57,440 nt of DNA from an uncultured Paenibacillus sp. (GTDB lineage: Bacteria > Bacillota > Bacilli > Paenibacillales > Paenibacillaceae), in contig CAKMKL010000067.1 of NCBI GenBank assembly GCA_927443375.1, positions 1 to 57,440 of the forward strand. The letters are read 5' to 3'. The notes beneath the pieces are model-generated. The model was not told the DNA's origin, did no database searches, and worked only from the letters and a program-made list of their open reading frames with translations. Positions 31,468 to 40,652 of the stretch are shown one piece after another (position 1 is the first letter of the stretch; the number at the start of each line of letters is the position of its first letter). The translations under genes were made by a program, and so were the position numbers.

Positions 31468-33165
31468 ATGGGGGGCAAGTCGCAAAGAACGTTTAAGTCT
31501 TCACTGATTATGCTGTTAACCCTGAGCTTTACACTCGCGGGCTGCGGCGGGAACAACAACGGTAATACAAATGCTAAAGCGGAAGAAACCGGTGCAGCAC
31601 AAACTGCCGGAGCAGCTAACACAGGCGATAAGATCGAACCGTTCAAGGTAAGTGTCTTCATCGGCGCAGCAGGACAACAGCCGACACCGGACAACAAAAT
31701 TTATAAGAAAATTAAGGAAGAAACGGGTGCCAGCTTCGATATGGAATTTCTGGCAGGCGACATTAACCAGAAGCTGGGGGTTATGATTGCCGGCCAGGAT
31801 TATCCGGACTTGATGACCGGGAATACAAAGCTTACAGCAGCAGGGGCTTATATTCCGCTTGAGGATTTGATTGAGCAATACGCTCCACATTTGAAAGAGC
31901 ATTACGCAGATTACTGGAACATGATGAAGGACCCGAATGACGGGCATATCTATATCCTGCCAAACTACGGCGTATACAACGGTAAGGTCAACAGTTCATG
32001 GTATTCGGGACCTGCCTTCTGGATGCAAAAAGCAGTTCTCAAGGAATTCGGATATCCAAAGGTAAAGACATTGGATGAATACTTTGATCTGATTGAGAAA
32101 TATAAAGCGAAATATCCAAAAATCGATGGCAGTCCGACGATAGGGTTTGAAATTCTGAACTATGACTGGAAAAACTGGGGTCTGTTCAATGCACCACAGC
32201 ATCTGATCGGCCATCCAAATGATGGCGGTGTTGTTGTAAATAACGGCGTGGCTGAAATTTTCGCAGACAAGGATTATGCTAAACAGTACTACCAAAAGCT
32301 GAATGAAGTGAACCAAAAAGGTCTGATCGATAAAGAGACCTTTGTACAGAACTATGACCAGTATATGGCGAAGCTGTCCAGTGGTACCGTTCTTGGGATG
32401 TTCGACCAGCACTGGAACTTCAACGCTGCCGAGGACTCCCTGACTACCCAAGGCAAAATTGAACGCACTTACGTAGGTCTTCCACTGGTATATGACGCGT
32501 CGACCAAAGACTACTACCGCGATCTGGCAGTTCTGAACCTTAACAACGGTTTCGGTATCAGTATCAATGCCAAAGATCCGGTGAAAATTATCAAGCTGCT
32601 TGACACCCTGATCCAGGAAGACTGGCAGAAAACGTTCTCTTGGGGTATTGAAGGCGAAGATTACATCGTTGAAAACGGCAGATTTATGAGAACCCAGGAA
32701 CAGCGCGACAATGCAGCTGATGCTACCTGGCAGCTGGCCAATAAGGCCAAAGCGATGTTTGACTATCTGCCAAAAACAGAAGGAAGCTTCAGCGACGGCA
32801 ACTCAACAGATGCCGCTGCACAGCCTGAAGAATACAAAGCGGGCCTGAAACCTTTCGACAAGGAAGTGCTTGACGCCTATGGCTTTAATTCTTACGTGGA
32901 CTTCTTCAGCGAACCGCCTGCCAACCCGGTCTATTATCCTGCCTGGTCCATTGACCTGATAGAAGGATCGGATGCCAAAATTGCAAGTACGAAATTGAAT
33001 GAACTGCAGACCAAGTTCCTGCCAAAAGCCATTCTTGCCGATCCGGCTGACTTTGATTCCGTCTGGAGCGATTATGTCGGACAGATTAAAAAGGCCAATG
33101 TGAAGTCTTATGAAGATAAGATTAACGAGCAGATCAAGTGGAGAATTGATAACTGGAGCAAATAA
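31468..33165 (+). CDS. Solute-binding lipoprotein of xylo-oligosaccharide importer
   Basis: 565 residues. Signal peptide with lipobox TLAGC (Cys ~26), then a short Asn/Ala-rich tether and a large two-lobe binding domain with many aromatic residues that suit oligosaccharide stacking. LplA-type size and style. SD GGAGG precedes the ATG. The cre/promoter lies upstream. It supplies the permeases at 33257 and 34228 and is presumably paired with the YesMN system just upstream. The substrate is inferred from the adjacent GH43 and GH10 genes. Confidence 0.94.
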   Translation: MGGKSQRTFKSSLIMLLTLSFTLAGCGGNNNGNTNAKAEETGAAQTAGAANTGDKIEPFKVSVFIGAAGQQPTPDNKIYKKIKEETGASFDMEFLAGDINQKLGVMIAGQDYPDLMTGNTKLTAAGAYIPLEDLIEQYAPHLKEHYADYWNMMKDPNDGHIYILPNYGVYNGKVNSSWYSGPAFWMQKAVLKEFGYPKVKTLDEYFDLIEKYKAKYPKIDGSPTIGFEILNYDWKNWGLFNAPQHLIGHPNDGGVVVNNGVAEIFADKDYAKQYYQKLNEVNQKGLIDKETFVQNYDQYMAKLSSGTVLGMFDQHWNFNAAEDSLTTQGKIERTYVGLPLVYDASTKDYYRDLAVLNLNNGFGISINAKDPVKIIKLLDTLIQEDWQKTFSWGIEGEDYIVENGRFMRTQEQRDNAADATWQLANKAKAMFDYLPKTEGSFSDGNSTDAAAQPEEYKAGLKPFDKEVLDAYGFNSYVDFFSEPPANPVYYPAWSIDLIEGSDAKIASTKLNELQTKFLPKAILADPADFDSVWSDYVGQIKKANVKSYEDKINEQIKWRIDNWSK

Positions 33166-33192
33166 CGGAGCATCAGCTTCCGGAATCAGAGG

Positions 33193-33218
33193 GTGGAGGG
33201 CCGGTTCCGGCCTTCCAC
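33193..33218 (+). promoter_or_regulatory. Intercistronic hairpin after binding-protein gene
   Basis: GTGGAGGGCCGG and CCGGCCTTCCAC form a near-perfect 12-bp stem with no T run. Such hairpins after the binding-protein gene protect its mRNA or limit read-through, giving more binding protein than permease. Confidence 0.7.
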
Positions 33219-33256
33219 TTCCTAAATTAAAATGATGGATTGGGGAGACAACTACT

Positions 33257-34225
33257 ATGGATGAGACCCTAGAAATAGAAACCGTCGTCCGGCATCCCAA
33301 GAAAAAAAAGAAGCAGCCGATTACCTGGTCTCTCTTGAAAAGCCAGAATCAGCTGATTTGGATGTCTGTACCGTTAATGCTCTATATTATTCTTTTTGCC
33401 TACGTCCCTGTATGGGGCTGGACCATGGCTTTCCAGAATTATAAGCCGGCCAAGTCCTTCAGCGAACAGGAATGGGTAGGATTTAAACAATTCAAGTTCC
33501 TGTTTACCGATGATAATTTCATCAGGGTACTGCGCAATACCTTAGCGATGGGGCTAATTAACCTGATTCTCGGTTTTGTCACTGCTATCGTGCTTGCACT
33601 GCTGCTCAATGAAATCAAGAACATCTTCTGGAAAAGAACGGTGCAGACGATTTCCTATCTGCCGCATTTTTTATCGTGGATTATCGTTACCGGCATTGTT
33701 GCCACTTCGTTGTCGATCAATGACGGGATCGTCAATATCGTGCTGATGAAGCTGCATTTGATTAAAGAGCCGATTCTCTGGCTCAGTGAAGGTAAATATT
33801 TCTGGGGCATTGTCGGGGCTTCGCATGTGTGGAAGGAAGTCGGCTGGAATACGATTATTTATCTGGCAGCCATTGCTTCCATAGACCCTGCACTTTATGA
33901 AGCCGCGGAAATCGACGGCGCGAGCCGCTACAAAAAAATGAGATTCGTAACCCTTCCAGGGATCAAAGCAACGATCGTTATTCTGATGATTATGTCCATC
34001 GGACATGTGCTCGAGGCGGGCTTTGAAGTGCAGTACCTGCTTGGTAACGGGCTGGTTGTGGACTGGGCAGAAACGATTGATATTTTTGTACTGAAATACG
34101 GGCTTGCTCAAGGTAACTATTCACTAGCGACCGCCGGCGGGATTTTCAAAACCGTGGTCAGCGTAACATTGCTGCTTATGGCTAACGGAATTTCGAAGCG
34201 GCTTGGGGAAGAGAGGTTGTTATAA
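33257..34225 (+). CDS. Xylo-oligosaccharide ABC permease, LplB type
   Basis: 322 residues. A Lys-rich N-terminus is followed by six membrane segments. The EAA loop is EAAEIDGASRYKKMRFVTLPGIK (~215-238). It forms a heterodimeric pore with 34228. SD GGGGAGA precedes the ATG. No ATPase gene is nearby. Confidence 0.94.
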   Translation: MDETLEIETVVRHPKKKKKQPITWSLLKSQNQLIWMSVPLMLYIILFAYVPVWGWTMAFQNYKPAKSFSEQEWVGFKQFKFLFTDDNFIRVLRNTLAMGLINLILGFVTAIVLALLLNEIKNIFWKRTVQTISYLPHFLSWIIVTGIVATSLSINDGIVNIVLMKLHLIKEPILWLSEGKYFWGIVGASHVWKEVGWNTIIYLAAIASIDPALYEAAEIDGASRYKKMRFVTLPGIKATIVILMIMSIGHVLEAGFEVQYLLGNGLVVDWAETIDIFVLKYGLAQGNYSLATAGGIFKTVVSVTLLLMANGISKRLGEERLL

Positions 34226-34227
34226 TT

Positions 34228-35181
34228 ATGGATAACCGACAAATCAGCCCTCGGCAAACTTTTACGATGAAAAAAAGCTTAGGCACAGGCAAACTTGAAC
34301 CGGTTCTGTTCACTTCCTTCAACACGGTTTTTATGATCTGCCTGGTGCTTGTGACTCTATATCCGTTCCTCAACACGATTGCCGTTTCGTTTAACGCGGG
34401 CAATGATACGATCCGCGGCGGCATCTACTTATGGCCAAGAGCCTGGACTCTGCAAAATTACAAGGCGATCTTTGCCTCCGGCACCATTTTCGACGCATTC
34501 CTGATTTCTGTGGCCCGGACCGTGCTGTCCACGATCCTTAATATTTTTCTGACCACGATGCTTGCGTATACCTTAAGCCGGAGGGAATATGTATTCCGCC
34601 AGCCGATCACTGTCATTTTTGTGCTGACGATGTATTTCAGCGCCGGTCTGATTCCGGGCTACTTCCTGATCAAGGATCTTAACCTGATTAACAGCTTCTG
34701 GGTATACATTTTTCCGTCCATGATCAGCGCATTCAATATGATTGTAATCCGCACGTATATCGGTACAATACCGGAGAGTCTGCTGGAGTCAGCGAAAATC
34801 GACGGCGCCGGCGACTTCAGAATTTTTATGAAGGTTGTATTCCCGTTATGCAAACCGGTACTCGCTACAATTGCCCTGTTTGTGGCTGTAGGCGCATGGA
34901 ATTCCTGGTTCGACGCGTTTATCTATACCTCTTCCAGACAAAGCCTGAGTACGCTGCAGTATGAGCTGATGAAGCTGCTGTCCTCGACAATGAACTCCAA
35001 CAGCAATCCGAACGTTGCTGCCGGGGTGGGGATGGACCAGAATTCAGCCCGCGCACTGGTGACCCCGTTGTCGATCCGGGCAGCCATCACCGTTGTAGCC
35101 TCGGTTCCGATCCTGCTCGTGTATCCGTTCATGCAGAAGTATTTCGTGGTGGGACTGAATGTAGGCAGTGTTAAGGAATAA
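34228..35181 (+). CDS. Xylo-oligosaccharide ABC permease, YtcP type
   Basis: 317 residues with six membrane segments. The EAA-type loop LLESAKIDGAGDFRIFMKVVFPL lies near 186-208, and the end is MQKYFVVGLNVGSVKE. It starts two bases after the partner permease stop. A weak AGAGAGG lies about 13 bases upstream, so coupling is likely; an internal ATG at codon 14 is an alternative start. Confidence 0.93.
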   Translation: MDNRQISPRQTFTMKKSLGTGKLEPVLFTSFNTVFMICLVLVTLYPFLNTIAVSFNAGNDTIRGGIYLWPRAWTLQNYKAIFASGTIFDAFLISVARTVLSTILNIFLTTMLAYTLSRREYVFRQPITVIFVLTMYFSAGLIPGYFLIKDLNLINSFWVYIFPSMISAFNMIVIRTYIGTIPESLLESAKIDGAGDFRIFMKVVFPLCKPVLATIALFVAVGAWNSWFDAFIYTSSRQSLSTLQYELMKLLSSTMNSNSNPNVAAGVGMDQNSARALVTPLSIRAAITVVASVPILLVYPFMQKYFVVGLNVGSVKE

Positions 35182-35217
35182 TACAGCCGTAATTAAGGCT
35201 GAAGAAAGGTTGTCTGC

Positions 35218-36759
35218 ATGAATATGAACCATTCTACGATCCATTACTCAAACCCGGTGCTTCCGGGTTTTTATCCTGATCCGAGCATTACCCGGGCGGG
35301 GGAAGATTATTATCTGGTCTGCAGCTCCTTTGAGTATTTTCCGGGGGTGCCGATTTTTCACAGCCGGGATTTAATCCACTGGAAGCAGATCGGCCATGTG
35401 CTGGACCGGATCAGCCAGCTGGACATCCGCAGCTGCGCCAGCTCTGACGGGATTTATGCGCCCACCATCCGTTACCATGAGGGAATCTTCTACATGATTA
35501 CCACGGATGTGCGGGGCAAGGGTAATTTTTATGTGACCGCTGAAAATCCTGCAGGACCCTGGTCTGATCCGGTTATCGTACCCTATGGGGGGATTGACCC
35601 CTCGCTGATGTTTGACGACGACGGGAAAGTCTATGTGACTACCCAGCAGGGGGCAAACTATGATTCCCATGTCATCCAGTACGAGATTGATATTGCTACC
35701 GGTAAGGCGCTGAGCGAACCGGTTGTCATCTGGACCGGCGATGGCGGGCCATGGCTGGAAGGGCCGCATTTGTACAAGATTAACGGATTGTATTATATTA
35801 TGGCGGCTTCGGGCGGGACGGCAAAGGAGCACCGCGAGATTATCGGCCGGAGTGCATCCCCGTACGGACCGTTTGAACGGCTGGCGGAGCCGATTCTGAC
35901 ACATAAGGACATCGATCATCCGATCCAATATCTGGGACATGCCGATCTGATCGAAGGACCGGATGGAGGCTGGTGGGCTGTCTTTCTGGGGGTGCGCCTG
36001 GGAGAGAACGGCTATGGGGTGCTTGGGCGGGAAACCTACCTTGCCCCGGTGCACTGGACTGCAGACGGCTGGCCGGTGATTGATAATAATGAAGGAACAG
36101 TTCAGCTGGAAATGAAGGTACCGCGTCCGCCTTACAGCGAGCCGGCGCCTGTCCGGGATAGCGGCAGACATGATTTTGACGGCAGTATATTGCCGTATGA
36201 CCTGACCTTTCTGCGCAATCCGGCAGCGGGCAGCTGGTCGCTCGGGGAACGTCCCGGCTGGCTGGCACTGAAGGGACAATCAGCCGGACTATGCGATATC
36301 GGCCAAGTAGCCTTTATCTGCCGCAGGCAGCAGCAGGTTGCGGGTGAATGGAGTACCCTTCTGGAGCTGACCAGCGAGGAGGAAGGTATCGAGGCCGGGA
36401 TTTGTGCCCGGATGAACGAGCGGGCGCATTATGAGATCGGGATGAGGAACAGCAGCGGGAAGAGCACCGTATTCGCCCGCTTGACGGTGAAAGGCCAAGC
36501 CCGGCTGGCGGCGGAGGTTCCGGTTACAGCCGGCAGGGTATTCCTTAAAATCGCTGCCGATTATAACGAATATCGTCTGCTGTACTCCTTAAATGGCAAG
36601 GAATGGACCCGGCTTGCTGCCGGCTCAGCTTATGCTTTGTCGCCGCAGGCGGTTGAAGGGAACGGGTTCACCGGAGTAGTGATCGGCTTATATGCTGCAG
36701 GCAAGGGCAAGGCAGCGGAAGCTTCAGCCTATTTTGACTGGTTCGATTACCGGGCCTGA
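35218..36759 (+). CDS. GH43 beta-xylosidase/alpha-L-arabinofuranosidase
   Basis: 513 residues with no signal peptide, so cytosolic. A five-bladed propeller catalytic domain (~8-310) has Asp21 (YPDPSI, general base), Asp127 (GGIDPSL, pKa modulator) and Glu181 (WLEGPHLYK, general acid). A C-terminal beta-sandwich (~325-513) ends in the FTGVVIGLYAAG... region typical of GH43 xylosidases of the 11/12 type. It trims imported xylo- or arabinoxylo-oligosaccharides. It is the third gene after the permeases. Whether xylose or arabinose is removed cannot be told from sequence alone. Confidence 0.94.
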   Translation: MNMNHSTIHYSNPVLPGFYPDPSITRAGEDYYLVCSSFEYFPGVPIFHSRDLIHWKQIGHVLDRISQLDIRSCASSDGIYAPTIRYHEGIFYMITTDVRGKGNFYVTAENPAGPWSDPVIVPYGGIDPSLMFDDDGKVYVTTQQGANYDSHVIQYEIDIATGKALSEPVVIWTGDGGPWLEGPHLYKINGLYYIMAASGGTAKEHREIIGRSASPYGPFERLAEPILTHKDIDHPIQYLGHADLIEGPDGGWWAVFLGVRLGENGYGVLGRETYLAPVHWTADGWPVIDNNEGTVQLEMKVPRPPYSEPAPVRDSGRHDFDGSILPYDLTFLRNPAAGSWSLGERPGWLALKGQSAGLCDIGQVAFICRRQQQVAGEWSTLLELTSEEEGIEAGICARMNERAHYEIGMRNSSGKSTVFARLTVKGQARLAAEVPVTAGRVFLKIAADYNEYRLLYSLNGKEWTRLAAGSAYALSPQAVEGNGFTGVVIGLYAAGKGKAAEASAYFDWFDYRA

Positions 36760-36784
36760 GGAGCACAGGTGAAAAAATAAAGCA

Positions 36785-36917
36785 TATGCTTCCGAAGTGA
36801 GTTTTGTACGAAGCGAAACAGGAAGTCTATGCTCACAAAACTTAAGCGTATGCTTCCGAAGCGAGTTTTGTACGAAGCAAATCAGGAAGTCTATGCTCAC
36901 AAAACTTTTAGGAGGGG
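36785..36917 (+). repeat. Two tandem 64-bp leader units with AGTTTTGT...ACAAAACT stems
   Basis: Units start near 36785 and 36849 and are nearly identical. Each has TATGCTTCCGAAG, then AGTTTTGT (36800 and 36864) and ACAAAACT (36835 and 36899). The second ends in TTTTAGGAGG, the ribosome site of the xylanase gene. Only the downstream unit abuts the SD, so the upstream one looks like a duplication of the leader. Confidence 0.88.
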
Positions 36918-36922
36918 CATTC

Positions 36923-37936
36923 ATGAGGGGCATTAACAGCTTTACCGAGCCTGCGCTGAAGGCTGTGTTCGCCGACGATTTCAGGATAGGCGCAGCGGTA
37001 AATCCGCGGACGCTCCAGTCGCAGGAGCAGCTGCTCGCCTATCATTTCAACAGCATAACTGCAGAGAATGAGATGAAGTTTGAGAGCCTGCATCCGCAGG
37101 AGGAAGTATACAGCTTCGGCAAAGCGGACATGCTGGCCGCTTTTGCCCGGAAGCATGGGCTGGCGATGCGCGGCCACACGCTGGTATGGCATAACCAGAC
37201 AAGCGATTGGCTGTTTACCGGTAACGCTGGCGGTCCTGCAAGCAAGGAGCTGCTGCTGGCCCGCTTGAAGTCGCATATCGATACCGTAGTCGGGCGCTAT
37301 AAGAATGATATCTACGTCTGGGATGTGGTCAACGAGGTGATCGCAGATGAAGGCTCGGAGCTGCTGCGCCCTTCCAAATGGCTGGATATTGCCGGACCGG
37401 ATTTCATCGCCAAAGCGTTTGAATATGCCCATGAAGCCGACCCTAAGGCATTGTTGTTTTACAATGACTATAATGAATCGAACCCGCTTAAACGTGAGAA
37501 GATCTATACTCTGCTGAAATCCCTGCTGGCGCAAGGAGTGCCGGTGCATGGCATCGGCCTGCAGGCACACTGGAATTTATACGATCCGGCACTTGATGAT
37601 ATCCGCGCAGCGATTGAGCGATACGCGTCACTCGGGCTGCAGCTGCAGCTGACGGAGCTGGACATGTCCCTCTTCCGCTTCGAGGACAAGCGGACGGATC
37701 TGAAAAGTCCGCCGTCTGAGCTGCTTGAACTTCAGGCAGAGCGTTATGATGTCATCTTCCGGCTGCTCAGAGAATACCGGGAAGTGATATCCTCGGTTAC
37801 TTTCTGGGGAGCGGCGGATGATTACACGTGGCTGGATGATTTCCCGGTCCGAGGGCGGAAGAATTGGCCGTTTCTGTTCGATGCGCAACATCATCCGAAG
37901 CCTGCGTTTAACCGGATTGCAGTACGGAACTCTTAA
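36923..37936 (+). CDS. Intracellular GH10 endo-xylanase
   Basis: 337 residues, single GH10 (beta/alpha)8 domain. Catalytic residues are Glu138 (WDVVNEV, acid/base) and Glu245 (LQLTELD, nucleophile), with ENEMKFE and HTLVWHNQ also conserved. There is no signal peptide, which marks the intracellular clade that cleaves imported xylo-oligosaccharides or glucuronoxylo-oligomers. I chose the ATG at 36923 after AGGAGGGG; a longer frame from 36797 runs through the leader repeats. It is the last gene of the cluster, followed by a strong terminator. Confidence 0.96.
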   Translation: MRGINSFTEPALKAVFADDFRIGAAVNPRTLQSQEQLLAYHFNSITAENEMKFESLHPQEEVYSFGKADMLAAFARKHGLAMRGHTLVWHNQTSDWLFTGNAGGPASKELLLARLKSHIDTVVGRYKNDIYVWDVVNEVIADEGSELLRPSKWLDIAGPDFIAKAFEYAHEADPKALLFYNDYNESNPLKREKIYTLLKSLLAQGVPVHGIGLQAHWNLYDPALDDIRAAIERYASLGLQLQLTELDMSLFRFEDKRTDLKSPPSELLELQAERYDVIFRLLREYREVISSVTFWGAADDYTWLDDFPVRGRKNWPFLFDAQHHPKPAFNRIAVRNS

Positions 37937-37966
37937 GTCTTTGGCTTATTAGATTAAGGAATTATA

Positions 37967-38007
37967 GAAGCCCCGGCAGCCTGTACAATAGCTGCCGGGG
38001 CTTCTTT
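37967..38007 (+). terminator. Rho-independent terminator of xylan cluster
   Basis: A perfect 14-bp stem GAAGCCCCGGCAGC with its complement around a 10-nt loop, then TTT. The rest of the gap to 38228 is AT-rich; I looked for a SAM riboswitch before the methionine genes and did not see one. Confidence 0.92.
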
Positions 38008-38228
38008 GCAGAAATACAGGATAATTATAACAGCAGACGCGCAAGCTTAGAGATAGGCGGACTCTACCATACCGCTGATATATCATTTTCAAAAAAAATG
38101 ATGACACAGCGCAGGAAATACCTTATTATTTAAAGAGATTTTTAATAAAACAGATTTAAAATAATTGTAATACACTCTACGGGGTCAACAGGCTTTAATC
38201 AAGGCAGTCCGGAGAGGGGAGGATTACT

Positions 38229-38993
38229 ATCCTAACGCTGAGTGGAGTAAGCAAGAGCTTCGAATTGAAAAATGGCACCTATCCGGCGGTCCGCCAGGTT
38301 TCACTTGAGGTTAAGGCGGCTTCGATTCACGGCATCATCGGTGCAAGCGGTGCCGGCAAGTCCACACTGCTGCGCCTGATGAATCTGCTGGAGCGTCCCG
38401 ATAAGGGCACTGTAACCATAGGCGGCAAGGAGCTGACAGCATTGCCGGAGAAACAGCTGCGCCGGGAGCGGCAGAAGATCGGCATGATCTTCCAGCATTT
38501 CAATCTTGTCGGCAATGCCTCGGTCAGCCGTAATGTTGCGATTCCGCTGGAGCTGGCCGGGATAAAGCGGGGAGAGCGGCTGAATCGGGTAGCCGAGGTT
38601 CTGGATTACGTCGGCCTGGCCGATAAAGCGCAGCAGTATCCTGCGCAGCTCAGCGGCGGACAGCGGCAGCGGGTAGCGATTGCCCGCGCGCTGGCGAACA
38701 GCCCGCAGCTGCTGCTGTGCGATGAACCGACCTCCGCGCTCGATCCGGGAACTACGGCGGATATCCTTGGTGTGCTGAAGGATATCAATGCTGCGCTTGG
38801 TGTAACCATTGTCATTGTGACTCATGAGCTGGATGTGGTCCGCAGCATTTGCAGCGAGGTATCTGTGATGAAGGATGGGGAGATTGTAGATTCCTTCTCA
38901 CGCGAGGAGCATGAATTTCTTCCTCCGGCGGGGCACTCCGGTTCATACCGCCAGCAGATTACCGGCAAGGCAGGTGAAGACCATGTGGGATAG
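38229..38993 (+). CDS. metN: Methionine ABC importer ATPase MetN (non-standard start)
   Basis: 254 residues if translation begins at ATC 38229. Walker A GASGAGKST, signature LSGGQRQR, Walker B LLLCDEPTSALD and switch His in VTHEL are all intact. Homologues start M-x-x-L-x-x-VSK-x-F, which aligns with ATC CTA ACG CTG AGT GGA GTA AGC AAG here. GGGGAGG lies exactly six bases before the ATC, and there is no in-frame ATG, GTG or TTG at that place. A TTG at 38265 has no ribosome site and would remove the first strand. The C-terminal NIL domain is absent. It overlaps metI by 11 nt. Confidence 0.9.
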   Translation: MLTLSGVSKSFELKNGTYPAVRQVSLEVKAASIHGIIGASGAGKSTLLRLMNLLERPDKGTVTIGGKELTALPEKQLRRERQKIGMIFQHFNLVGNASVSRNVAIPLELAGIKRGERLNRVAEVLDYVGLADKAQQYPAQLSGGQRQRVAIARALANSPQLLLCDEPTSALDPGTTADILGVLKDINAALGVTIVIVTHELDVVRSICSEVSVMKDGEIVDSFSREEHEFLPPAGHSGSYRQQITGKAGEDHVG

Positions 38994-39645
38994 TATGCTG
39001 AAATATCAGGAGCAGATGTGGCAGTCCATCGGGGAAACCTTCGTGATGGTCGGTATTTCTGTGGGCGCGGCGGTGCTGGTGGGGCTGCCGCTGGGGACGC
39101 TCTTGTATTTTTTCCGCAAAGGCCAGCTGTATGAGAACCGGAGTCTGTCGCTGACGCTGAACAGCATCGTCAATATTATCCGTTCGTTCCCGTTCCTGCT
39201 GCTTGTTGTGGCGCTGATTCCGGTGACCCGCTTCCTTGTAGGGACTGCGATCGGTACGGTTGCGGCTACTGTACCTCTGTCCGTTGTCGCCGTAGCTTAC
39301 TATTCTCGGCTAGTGGAACAGTCCCTGCTGGAGGTGCCCAAAGGCACGATTGAGGCTGCCCTCTCCATGGGGGCATCGAAGTTCGAGCTGATTTTCAAGT
39401 TTCTTTATAAGGAAGCCCGTTCAGGGCTGGTGCTTGGACTTACAGCTTCAACGATCAGCTTCATTTCCTTTTCTACAGTTATGGGGGTTGTCGGCGGGGG
39501 CGGGGTTGGCGATTTCGCTATCCGTTACGGGTACCAGCGGTTTGAGACGGAAGTGATGTTCTATGCCATCGTTGTTATGATCGTTCTGGTGCAGATTATC
39601 CAGTTCACCGGAAGCACGGCAGCAAGACTGCTCGATAAACGCTGA
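38983..39645 (+). CDS. metI: Methionine ABC importer permease MetI
   Basis: 220 residues with five membrane segments. The coupling loop is EAALSMGASKFELIFKFLYKEA (~125-146), and the STVMGVVGGGGVGDFAIRYGYQRF segment is typical of MetI. The ATG at 38983 lies inside the end of metN with AGGTGA six bases upstream. It forms the homodimeric pore. Confidence 0.95.
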   Translation: MWDSMLKYQEQMWQSIGETFVMVGISVGAAVLVGLPLGTLLYFFRKGQLYENRSLSLTLNSIVNIIRSFPFLLLVVALIPVTRFLVGTAIGTVAATVPLSVVAVAYYSRLVEQSLLEVPKGTIEAALSMGASKFELIFKFLYKEARSGLVLGLTASTISFISFSTVMGVVGGGGVGDFAIRYGYQRFETEVMFYAIVVMIVLVQIIQFTGSTAARLLDKR

Positions 39646-39716
39646 CGGAACATTAAGCTTTGTATTACCGCAATAACAGAGAATATATACATTACACGGG
39701 GGGTTATCTTTAAATT

Positions 39717-40562
39717 ATGAAAAAATCAATGATAGCTATGCTTATGCTGCTCGTACTGATTGTCGCTGCTTGTGGAAACAACAACAGCAATAACAGCAAT
39801 AAGGAGAATGCCGAGGCGCCGGCAGCCACAGCGACAGAACCTGTAAAGATCAAAGTAGCGACTTTGATCCCTCCAATGACGGAGATTCTTGATATTGTAA
39901 AGCCGCTGCTTCTGAAGGACGGAGTCGATATGGAGATCGTTGTGCTGTCCGACAATGTGCAGCCGAATGAAGCGCTGGCGAATAAGGAAGTCGATGCGAA
40001 CTTCTTCCAGCACCTTCCTTATATGGAGCAATTCAATGCAAGCAAAGGCTCGAAGCTGGTAGGGGTCCAGCCGGTCTATGACGCCATCTACGGCGGTTAT
40101 TCCAAAAAGTACAAGACGATCGAAGAGCTGCCGGAAGGTGCGAAGCTGGTCATGGCCAATGACCCGTCGAATATCGGACGTTCGCTGCAAATGTTCGCAA
40201 ATGCCGGATTGATCAAGCTGAAGGATGGCGTAGGCATCAAGGCGACACAGGCCGATATTACAGAAAACCCTAAAAATTTCAAGTTCGAGGAAGTCGATTT
40301 GCTGATGCTGGCCCGGATGATGGATGACGGCGACCTGGTGGCGATGACTCCGGCTTATGCCAGCCCGCTCGGCCTGACACCGAAGAAGGATGCGCTCATT
40401 ACAGAAGGCGAAGATTCTGAGTTCACCATCACCCTGGTAGCCCGTGAAGACAATCAGGATTCCGATGCCATCCAGAAGCTGGCGAAGCGCATCAGCGGCC
40501 CGGAAGTGAAGAAATTCCTGGAAGAGAATTATGCGGAGATTGCACTGCCTGCTTTTGAATAA
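39717..40562 (+). CDS. metQ: Methionine-binding lipoprotein MetQ
   Basis: 281 residues. The lipobox VAAC (Cys near residue 19) is followed by an Asn/Ser-rich tether and a NlpA/MetQ fold with ANKEVDANFFQHLPYMEQFN, YGGYSKKYKTIEELPEGAKL and NDPSNIGRSLQMF motifs. It delivers L- or D-methionine or a relative to MetNI. A terminator follows. Confidence 0.95.
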   Translation: MKKSMIAMLMLLVLIVAACGNNNSNNSNKENAEAPAATATEPVKIKVATLIPPMTEILDIVKPLLLKDGVDMEIVVLSDNVQPNEALANKEVDANFFQHLPYMEQFNASKGSKLVGVQPVYDAIYGGYSKKYKTIEELPEGAKLVMANDPSNIGRSLQMFANAGLIKLKDGVGIKATQADITENPKNFKFEEVDLLMLARMMDDGDLVAMTPAYASPLGLTPKKDALITEGEDSEFTITLVAREDNQDSDAIQKLAKRISGPEVKKFLEENYAEIALPAFE

Positions 40563-40575
40563 CAGACAATATACA

Positions 40576-40610
40576 AAGAGGCTTTCCCATGGGGAGAGCC
40601 TCTTATTTTT
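40576..40610 (+). terminator. Rho-independent terminator of metNIQ
   Basis: Stem AAGAGGCT...AGCCTCTT with an inner TCCC/GGGA, followed by ATTTTT. It lies 14 nt after metQ. Confidence 0.85.
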
Positions 40611-40652
40611 GTGAAATCCCTCTTGAGTTCGACCTGATTGCTGCAGCGGGAG

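Noticed and set aside
36797..36922. Extended N-terminus of the GH10 xylanase
   Set aside because: It translates the tandem leader units; the AGGAGG-spaced ATG at 36923 gives the normal GH10 start.
38008..38228. SAM riboswitch (S-box) before metNIQ
   Set aside because: None of the conserved S-box blocks nor a regulatory terminator was found in the interval.
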